Below, piece by piece: positions 55,522-64,000 of a stretch of 64,000 nt of DNA (the stretch's first letter is position 1; the number at the start of each line of letters is the position of its first letter). Where the stretch lies: NCBI GenBank assembly GCA_015501605.1, contig JADNRZ010000003.1, positions 372,001-436,000 of the forward strand, in the 5' to 3' direction. The notes beneath the pieces are model-generated. The model was given only the letters and a program-made list of their open reading frames with translations, was not told the origin of the DNA and made no database searches. The position numbers and the translations under genes were made by a program. Source of the stretch: Panaeolus papilionaceus (taxonomy: Eukaryota > Basidiomycota > Agaricomycetes > Agaricales).

Positions 55522-57562
55522 ATGGGTGGTATCATTTCGACGTTCTCGTTCGTCGCAACGACTCTCAAGACTTTGTACGGCGACTATGAATCTTTCTCGA
55601 CGCGGATCGCGCTCTCTCCGGGCGTACCGGAGAGCAGGGAGACAAGTTCATTTTGGATGTACCCTCCGTCACCCAATGCACGCTATGGGGAAGGAGCACC
55701 CCTGCCTACCGAGGCTGACATCGTGATCATTGGAAGTGGGATCACTGGCGCTTCAGTGGCGAAGACGTTACTTGAGCACCACTACAAGCAGTATGGATCC
55801 AGTGGAGTGAAGCCTAGGACTGTCATGCTAGAAGCAAGAGAGCTATGTTCGGGTGCTACGGGTCGGTAAGTTACTATCTCTCCGTCGTTTATTTTTATCT
55901 TTCTGTATCTATATTGACTAATCATCCTCGGCGCTTTTCTGGGTACTTATAGAAATGGCGGCCATATATCTCCCAATATCTACAATGAATATGACCAGCT
56001 GAAACGGGCGCATGGAATGGAGCTGGCGCTGCAAATTATGAGGTTCCGATTGGCGCATATTGGGACGCTGTTGGGTATTGCGAAGGCGGAGGGTGTGCTT
56101 GATGACTCACAGGCGAGGATAGTGGAAGAGTATGATGCATTTATGGACGAGAAGCTCTTCTCGAGGTATAAAGAGGCAGTTGAGACATTTGCTACGGAGG
56201 CGCCTGTTGAGGGCAGAGGTTTTAGGACTATCGAGGATGCGAGCTTCATTAAGGTACGAGATGCTCATTTATCTCGCTTAACGATATCTAATCGTAGGTG
56301 GGGTCGTCATTGTGAACAGCACCTACAATTGTCTTCCTCGTTTATTGGGCTGATTTCGAAACCAGGAGCAGCTATACACCCCTATCGCTTTGTGACAAGC
56401 ATCCTGTCAAAGCTCTTGTCTAATCATTCGAAGTGAGCACTAACCAAACTCAGCCCCTCGAGGTATTCTTCTTCGTCTTCTCCACTTAGCTAACGCCACC
56501 CCTGTTGTTTTATCTAGTTTCCAAATATTCACTAATACGCCCTGCACATATATTGATTCAAATCCGGCTTGCTACATGATTACTACCCCCCGCGGCCAGA
56601 TCAAAGCACAGCATATCATCCATGCTACCAATGCATGGTCATCACATCTCGTCCCAGGAATGCGCAAGAAAATCGTGCCTACGCGCCTGCACATGTCCGC
56701 CCAGCGGCCAGGTAGGGGCCTCACAGCGCCATCCCTGAGTCCAACTAGTGGAGGCAGTGCCGCAGGACGCTCATGGGTAGGCGAACGCGCCTTTGTCTTC
56801 TACCCTGCATCACACGACTGGGCGTTTGATTACCTGACACAGCTCCTCCCTCCCCCTGTCCCTGATAACGACACCGCAAATGCCGACTCGACCTCGACCA
56901 CGACGCGTCGTTTCCCACCCACTCAAGGTGAATTCATGTTTGGAGGCGGTGCAACACTTGCAGGGCGCTCAGACACGCTTTTGATGGAGAACATTGGGCG
57001 AACGGATGAGAGTGCCGATTTCGAAATTGAGGCGTACCTCTCTGGTGCGCTGGAACGGTATTTCAGGCCTCACTGGGGCACAGAGGGTGGTTTCACGCTT
57101 TATTCCGACCTAGAACCTCCCAGCATCGTCAATGAAGATGGGGTGCAGCTGCCTTCGGATGCTGTGAACTCTAGGTGGAATAAGAGCCGTGTTAAAGCAC
57201 TCTGGACGGGCATCATGGGGCTGTCGGCGGATGCGCTGCCTTGGGTTGGGAGGATACCTCCCTCGATCTCTGAAAGATCTCAACCCAGCCCTGTACCGCA
57301 ATACTCGGACGTTTCAGGCGAGTCCAAGACCAAGGCAGAGGTCGCGCGCTCGTTGACGCCTCCGGGAGAGTGGATATGCGCAGGGTTTAGTGGTGAGGGG
57401 ATGGTGCATGCTTGGTTGTGCGGCCGTGCTATTGCGCATATGGTTCTCGGGGTTCCTGATGAGGACCGTCATACACCCGTTTTGCCTTCGTCATTTTTGA
57501 TCACGGAGCAGAGGTGTAGGAAAGCCAAACTCGAGGATACGTTGACGCAGCTGAGTTCTTAA
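55522..57562 (+). CDS. FAD-dependent amine/amino-acid oxidoreductase (DAO family)
   Basis: Flavoenzyme of the D-amino-acid-oxidase-type (DAO/GlpO) superfamily. Four exons (ends near 55865, 56253, 56433, then to 57562). The FAD-binding dinucleotide motif is EADIVIIGSGITGASVAKTL, followed by VMLEARELCSGATGRNGGHI, typical of the DAO group. A helical region precedes the second flavin-proximal motif KPGAAIHPYRFVTSILSKLL. Later motifs are IKAQHIIHATNAWSSHLVPG and, at the C-terminus, WTGIMGLSADALPWVGRIP and WICAGFSGEGMVHAWLCGRA. The third exon is best joined by a 66-nt intron (56254-56319); a shorter choice ending at GTAG gives a stop. No signal peptide, so probably cytosolic. Oxidises an amine or amino-acid-like substrate by inference. 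Confidence 0.88.
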
Positions 57563-57810
57563 GCTTTGAGGATCTTACGCACATTTCCCGACAATTAGCC
57601 AATGTTATTTACCTGTAATATACATACCACAATTCAACTCTTTCATAACTCTCAAAACATATTTCAGATGAGATTAAAGCAGAGGATGAGAGCGGGGAAT
57701 TAATGAGTCGTCGTTATTGATAATAATGCAAAGCTAGCGTAGATAGAACAATAAGTAACGGATATTAGACTGCAAGAGGGTAACAACGGAACAAATACTA
57801 GTCATTATTA

Positions 57811-60707
57811 TTACGATGAGGCAACAGGCTTCTGCTTCATCGCCGCATCTCTTCTGCCTCTCAAAGCCCATTCATATGATTTGCACAGCCAGGTCAGGTA
57901 TTTGATATCCTGAGGCCTTTCTTCGTCGATCAATCGATGATGCAAAACCTCCATGTCCCGGAAAGTAACCAAGGGAGGGACGTGATCGTCTGGTACTTCG
58001 GAAGGCGGGATGAAACGAACAAGTGGCCTTGCAGCCGCTAATGAAACACGACTAGAACGGCTTGGGTGCTTAGGAGCTGGCTGGCGGAGGGCTGACGCTG
58101 GATACTCCGCTGCGAATCTGCGTAGCTGCGCAAGAGCTCCGTCGATCTCATCGGTACTATCGGAGCCATTAGCAAAATGAATACATTTTTTACACTCAGC
58201 GTAAAAGCCAAGTGACAAAAAGGGATGTAAACTTACATAGCAAGCGTTCTGATCCTCGCGATTTGAGCACGTTCGATTAACCTAGCGTGTGGCTTGACCG
58301 ATGACGAATGTTCGATTTGATCCCACTTTTGCCATAGCTCGTCTGAAAATTCGAGAGCGACTGATCTCTCGTTTCCTCGCTTTGCATTCCCACATCGCTC
58401 TAGAGCCTCAACGTAATTCCTGGCGATCTCTGCCGGGGTTCCTTTTTGAAGTCCAGCGGGAGGATCGGCCCAATATTGATGCCAGGTCCAAAACGCCTCC
58501 CTGGCTCGTTCCAAAGACGCGTGTTTGAACAGGACAGACATGTACGCGCCAAATAGACTAGGTGTGGGTCGAACATCGCGTAGGACGCCGTTCATGAGTG
58601 GACTATCAGAGGCCAGTGTTTGTGGTGCCCATTCCTGGCCTTGCATACAGCCGTTGAACAAGAATTCAGCTTCCCTGATGACTTCTTCTCGACTTTGTGG
58701 TGGAAGATGGGCAAATGAGGGACTCTGGGTAGATTCCTGACTGAGGTCAAGGGATGGATTGGACGATTGTTCTGCTGCTGCGACATCAGTGGCTTGTGAG
58801 GTCTCCTGACTACTTGATGAAGCCTGTGCATTTTCAGTCTTGTTGCCATCGACGACCACCGTCGCAGAGCGAGTGAATGGCGGTTTGTATGCAGCATACG
58901 CGTGGAAGACGTGGGTCATGATGTCAGCGTCGATAAGGGTCTCTGCTCGTCCTCCGTGGGACGCTTCGTTCTGGAATGCCTGGTTCGTAAGCTTGACAAG
59001 TTCTGCCAAAATCCACCTGGCTCTGCCAAGGTCTCCAATCCTCTTCGTTCCTTCCAATAGCGCACGGAAGGTATCCCTATCTGGCCTGTATGGGGAGTTG
59101 CCTCGCGCATCGCGATGGGCGTCGAGCATCTGGCGGGCTAATCTGAATGCCTCGTTGACATACATTTTGGTGCCTGATTTCGCGCAAGCAAGGATGATGG
59201 CGTTGTAGGATCCAGTTGTAGGAGCGAGTTTATGGTCCACTGTCATCTCAGTCCAGAGGTCTAAAGCTCGCTCTGGCTCTGAAGGATACTTCGTAGACAC
59301 GGGATTTGCGCAGGCACGAATCATAAGGGTGTAAAGAAGGGTATCTGGGTCGGGGTGTGCAGCGTAACGCATGTGACCGAAGAGATCCCAGGCATGAGCA
59401 CGCGAGGTAGACAGTGGTCTGGAGAAGAGTGAGGTTATTGCAGATGTGTACGTCTTCATTGGCGCTGGTGTGCCCTTGTCCTCGTAGTGATGGAGAAGAG
59501 AGAGTGCAGTTTCTGGCAAAGGTTTCCAGGCTTCATCTCGCAAGTGAGCTTGGATGTGATAATGCCGTTGCATTTCAGTTGTAGAGTCTGGTATTCATCA
59601 TTCAGGTTAGCAAGGGGGGAAAAGGCAATGAGACCTAACATACCACCCGCATGGTTTGCCATGATGCTGTTGGCTAATTCTCCAGTACCACTTTCAGCAC
59701 AGACTTTGAGGACACTAGTCACGGCATCGTCGGGGTAAGGAAGGCTGAATGACTGCAATAAATGTAAATAATTGGTGTCGATATCAATGGCACAAACTAA
59801 CTTCGATGATATCCAAAACCATGACACTGGCTGGTAGATCGTGCTGGTGAGTCTGAGACGACCAAGTTAGCCATTTGCAAACTAATGAATACTCCACACT
59901 CACAGCAGTGCGTAGAAGTGCTTCCACCTCTCTGGGAGTGATAACCCCAACTGGCACGACGAGTGACGACGTACTTCCACCTCCAAGTTTCTTGGCCCCT
60001 TCCACTTTAGCTGCTATTTCACTAGCCTTCAGCAAAATATGACGATACGCCACGTTCGCAGGTACTTCATTATCGCATAACCGTTCTCTCAGTTGTGAAA
60101 TAAGAATTGCATCTTCTTGTCGCTTGGCCTCCATAATTCGTCTTTCCGCTTGGACTTCTGTTTTTGGTTCTGCTTCTGGTGAGGGAACAGCTAGGACGTC
60201 TTCGTAGAAAGACTGCAGGTCCTCTTCGCTGTACAGCGCTGGTTCAAATGCAGCACCCTGAAATGTCACTGTCAGCACAAAAAGCAAAGGGTAAAAATGT
60301 AACTATATCGCAAACCTCGACGTTAATGGTCTCTTCAAGTGCCTGAACGCGTCTTTCTAGCTCCTCTATTGGACTCACACCCTGTTTTTGTGATTGTTGC
60401 ATTCCTCCTCCTCGAACGGCTAATGCTCCACGAAAACGGGGTTGGCTAGTCCATAATTAGACCTTGGAATAGCTCTGGATAAAAGAAAAAGTCTTTACCG
60501 ATTGGGCTCCTCGGATGTATGGTGCGTCAACCGCTGCACTGGCCCTGGATGAGGTGCTTGTTCTGTCGCTAATCCATGGGCTCTCCGCAGAGCACCATTC
60601 TGCCATTTCAACAGTCTCTTTGCGACAACAGGTGTCGCCGATACCGTCAACCTAGAGAGTGTCAAGTCAAGTAAAGCAGGCGGAAGATTTGCCGTTGAAA
60701 TAAGCAT
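57811..60707 (-). CDS. Pentatricopeptide-repeat protein, probably mitochondrial
   Basis: PPR proteins bind organellar RNA. Minus strand from ATG at 60707, about seven exons, roughly 900 residues. The N-terminus lacks acidic residues and is basic and hydroxylated (MLISTANLPPALLDLTLSRL, then TVSATPVVAKRLLKW), a likely mitochondrial presequence. A coiled-coil segment (PIEELERRVQALEETINVE) follows. The helical-repeat region includes SFSLPYPDDAVTSVLKVCAE, KTYTSAITSLF, DPDTLLYTLMIRACA and TTGSYNAIILACAKSG, then PDRDTFRALLEGTKRIGDL, matching the two-helix PPR spacing. A later Ser/Gln-rich insert and PTPSLFGAYMSVLFKHA follow, then a basic tail. The largest exon (58233 to about 59570) is open throughout. 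I cannot say which mitochondrial RNA it binds. Confidence 0.85.
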
Positions 60708-61337
60708 GGTGGTTGTCTAGAATATGCAACGCTTGGAGGCGACGTGCTATTTTGGGAACGCCAAAAAATTAAATCGGGAGGTCATCACGTGGAGCGCGAG
60801 TTGGGCAACCGTGAGAGAAAACATGCCGGGATTGCCGAACATACAACCCATTGTTGTCAAATCATTGTTCGTGGTTTCGGAGTTAGAGCACTTGAAAGAC
60901 AGTATGCTAGCAGCTGTCGCACTAGCTGCTGGCAGATCGTAGTGTCTTGTAAAGCTGAAACATGAGGAATGCTCACGGTAGATACGTGCCAAATGTCGAT
61001 CTCTCATTCGCTAAGACATCCACCTTCGAACTGTTAAATCATAATTGACTCTACGAAATAAAGAGTTCCTGTGGTCAAAGTAATGGTACATACTACTTAA
61101 TTGGTTGTCTATATAACGTATAAAGACTGTACTAGGTTCGGGGTATTAGTGATACAGTAGGGTATATAGAATAAAGGTACAAGAACAGGCGAGAAATGGT
61201 GGAAATAAGTTAAAAAGGGAGTGAAGTCTAGTTGGTATATGGGAGGTACGATGGAAAGGAGAACAGAGCAAGGATGTCGCTCGTGATACATCACCAACTA
61301 TCTACGCATAAAGATCAACCTCAAGTTTACGATGGGA
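60708..61337. other. Intergenic region
   Basis: About 630 bases between the PPR start and the GTPase stop. It must contain the PPR promoter and the 3' UTR of the GTPase gene (both genes on minus). Frames here are short and overlapping; I see no gene. Confidence 0.45.
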
Positions 61338-62542
61338 TTATTGATTGGAAGTACCTTTTGAACTTGATTTTGTCACTACTGAAAAGTGCAGTCGATGCAG
61401 ACAACCTCCTTCCCGCCTCGACGCCTTGTCTAAAACCTTTTTCTCCTTTCTCATCGTATGGAGGTCCTTCTTAATATCGTGATGCTCCTTCGATAGCGCC
61501 TCTCGAAGTTCCACATTCTTTTTTGTATCTTTATTGGCTAGGTCTTGCCTGAGCGCAGCGTCGGCTTGCTCTAGGTTTGTTATTCGTTCTACCAGAGAAT
61601 TTTCTAGAATGCGACCTAGGGAAGTGTCTTTCATATGATTATCACGATATAAAACCTCTTTGTGCAACGTCATAAGAATCGGAGCGTCGGAATGAAGAGG
61701 ACGGGTGATGATTTCCAAAAGGTGTGAAGCTGATTCGAAGGTGTTTTCATACTTTTCAAAGACGGCGCCTTGAGCGATAAAGTCCTGAACAGCCGTTAGA
61801 AATAATTACAATTACACAGAGAGCAAATATACCTTCCAGATTCTGCTTCTGTACTCATCATGCCTATCTTCCGCCCTCCTCATGGTAGATTCCTGGTCGA
61901 GAAGTAGTGTATCCCACGCCGTAGTGAGGACGGTGGAGCAAAGTGCAGCATCATTCCCCGCCAAATCCTTGAAGATATTACCACCAACAGCCTTGGTGCG
62001 TGAAAGGCGAGGGACGGTTATTGACTCGAGGAACGCCGGCCTAACTTGATGACTCGAGTTTATCGATGTACTCCATCTAATAACTGAATGAGTACTTCAT
62101 CGGGAATGAAACTTCGAATTTAACTCACGATTTGGTTTGGGACTTGACCCACTTCGCAACCTGTTTCACTACGTTGTTTTCGCTGAGGTGAAGATCGGCT
62201 GTGCCTGGTGTGTCGACGAGGACAACCCTTTGTCGCGTAGTAGGATGTATCAGCTCATACATCGTCAATTTGCGCGTTACTCCCGTCGAGGTGCGTTCAG
62301 ATATCCCCAGAGGGTTGGAAGCCAATTTTTCGATGAACTATTAGAAAAAATCGTAATGAGTCCCAACGTTCAGTGCAACTGAGATCCACGTTGAACTACT
62401 CACAGAGCTCTTCCCAGTCCCCGTCCCTCCAAATAACCTGATAAATGAAAAGAAAAATCTTTAGACCGATATCCTAAATCTATGTGCATAAACCTTACAG
62501 TACAACATAATCTCTCGGAGTTATTGATTCTTTGGAGCTCAT
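61338..62542 (-). CDS. AIG1-like small GTPase with coiled-coil tail
   Basis: GTP-binding protein of the AIG1/IAN-like group that is expanded in Agaricomycetes, where the role is mostly unknown. Five exons (62542-62499, 62437-62404, 62337-62129, 62076-61833, 61784-61338) join in frame to 325 residues. The P-loop is VLLFGGTGTGKSS (about residues 13-25) and spans two tiny exons. Switch-like and G3 elements follow (RTSTGVTRKLTMYEL, then RVVLVDTPGTADLHLSE). The region after G3 (SINSSHQVRPAFLESITVPR, then TKAVGGNIFKDLAGNDAALC) and VLTTAWDTLLLDQ fit the family's later strand and base-recognition position. The C-terminal third is a Lys/Glu-rich coiled coil (ITNLEQADAALRQDLANKD, then REALSKEHHDIKKDLHTM). 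I find no transmembrane helix. Start choice follows the exon that precedes the P-loop in frame. Confidence 0.82.
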
Positions 62543-64000
62543 GGGCCGGACATGAGCAGGTCGTTGTAGTCGGACGCTCTGCATCGTCGTTTGATGGGAA
62601 TTTGTTAGTGATAAATGAGGTCAATGTAAAGGGGATATAAATTGAGTGGCACTGTGCTTTATATATGGTAGACACAACATGCGACAATAAAACAAAAATG
62701 TAAAACAATGAGCGTTTTGAAAGCCGCTTTGGAGGTGTCAATGGAACAGGTAAGAGAGTAGTGGGCCCAAATTGCTGTTGTTGTCATCATTCATCATTCA
62801 TCCAACCCTTACGTAATATTTTGACCAAATTGGTGGATGATCCTACTGCTCCAACCTGAAGTGGTGTACTACTCCGCCTAAATTGCAGTGGATCCGAGGT
62901 ATTACAGCTATCCTTCATTATTATGTCATTTAACTCCCAGTCCCCACTGAGCCCCTCCTCAGATTACGCACGTAGACGTCTACAGAAGTGCTTGAGCTAC
63001 TAGGAGAGATACCTGCCAGATCAGGCTGACTCAAGCCCACCGACAATTGTCCTAAAATGGAGATCGCTTTCTGGTTAATTTGGTTCCTCTCATTGTCTTA
63101 ACAACAAAGTGTGCCGGCTTTTGTTAAAGGGGTCATGGTGCTTCAAGCCCTCTACTCGCAGCTGCAGACAATCATAAAGGGTAGTACTGCGTATTTCTGT
63201 GCGCTAGTAAAACCTGAGGTATCTCCCCCGATACGGTGCCGTGGAGATTCGTCCGCATCGGGCACCGGAGATTCCGAGAAAAAATAATTCAGGACAGTAA
63301 TCACTTTGTAATCGTTCTTCAAACTCGCGCGGTTCCGTCCGAGCCTCGAGGATATTGACGCACTTCATATGACATGCAACCGAATGTAAGAGTAGTAAAT
63401 GCTGTGTTCGCAGTCAGGCTTCCGTGCAGCATTCAGCAGTCTTACCTTACCTAAAAGATTTTTTGGGCTGCCAACGTTGTGATGCATGTGTAAATGAAAC
63501 TCGTCTCTACGGCCCATGCTATTTCTAAGAGTTAAACTGCACCCCGTATTTTCTCCTAGCACACCAATCTTTAGGCTTTTGCGATCCTCGGTTTGAAGAT
63601 CCTTGTAAATTAATTTCCCGCAAGCGTTTCGATATTTCAAACGCCTAACACACCCAATGGTATATGCACCCTTAAACGGCCTCGTGTTCTTCACTTAAAA
63701 TAGGGTTGTTGCCTCATGCCAGAAGTGGACGCGCCATGTGCGCGAGCGCTTATCTTGACACTTAGCGCTCAGTGTGTTAGGCGCCCACCCCGGCATTTGC
63801 ACTTCGGGACCGCCGGTGTGTTTTCAATTTGATCCCCAATTCAGCTTCTGTAGATGGCAATGCTTGAGTAGTAAGGTGGGGTAAATCTACCCCATAGTTG
63901 TCTCTAGGGGCTTGGCGTTAGATTGACCATTGTCGAACGCCTGCAATCCAAATGCCGCCGGGACTATCTCGGACGACTCGGATGGGCGATCACCTGGATG
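62543..64000. other. Right-end stretch, nothing assignable
   Basis: About 1.45 kb to the window edge. 62543-62700 is the promoter side of the GTPase gene. A 109-codon minus-strand frame at 63365-63694 (GCVRRLKYRNACGKLIYKD) has no recognised domain and is basic throughout. No RNA gene or mobile element seen. A gene could extend in from beyond 64000. Confidence 0.4.

Noticed and set aside
1..64000. CRISPR arrays, bacterial operons or prokaryotic origin
   Set aside because: No regularly spaced direct repeats were seen; spliceosomal introns, an intron-bearing tRNA and fungal protein families show a eukaryotic nuclear genome.

Overview
The window looks like a nuclear contig from a basidiomycete fungus, most likely an Agaricomycete. 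The evidence is: protein-coding genes cut by many short GT-AG introns of roughly 45-75 nt with very small exons; a tRNA with a nuclear-type intron; a fungal Zn2Cys6 DNA-binding module; a GH71 alpha-1,3-glucanase carrying WSC domains; and protein types common in Agaricomycetes (an AIG1-like small GTPase, an APH-like kinase, a glycine-linker membrane protein with a beta-sandwich-type ectodomain). Because genes are split, I rebuilt most models by joining exons across splice sites that restore a conserved frame. No database search was possible.

Layout. 1-1199 (minus) holds the 5' part of an aldo/keto reductase running off the left edge. 1.2-11.5 kb is gene-poor; the one clear signal is a Zn2Cys6 DNA-binding module at 7.48-7.80 kb (minus), plus unassigned exon-like reading near 10.8-11.1 kb. 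11.5-24.6 kb is a gene-dense block: an intronless APH-like kinase, an Rpp14-like RNase P/MRP subunit tail-to-tail with the La protein, the GH71-WSC glucanase, a glycine-rich surface protein, and an MDR quinone reductase-like enzyme. 24.6-47.9 kb is gene-poor, interrupted only by DCN1 (28.6-29.9 kb) and a proline-rich disordered protein (38.2-39.1 kb). 47.9-62.5 kb is dense again: a four-helix membrane protein with a long serine-rich tail, an intron-containing tRNA-Asp(GTC), a BAP31/Yet-like ER protein head-to-head with the proteasome-associated deubiquitinase UBP6, an FAD amine-oxidase-like protein, a PPR protein, and an AIG1-like GTPase. The last 1.4 kb holds nothing I can assign.

There is no single operon-like system. 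Functional themes are tRNA and small-RNA maturation (La, Rpp14, tRNA-Asp), ubiquitin/NEDD8 control (DCN1, UBP6), cell-wall remodelling and surface proteins (GH71-WSC, glycine-linker protein), and NAD(P)H/FAD redox enzymes. The most unusual observation is gene architecture: the GH71 gene appears to need coding microexons of 10, 4 and 8 nt and a GC-AG intron to encode its conserved fold.
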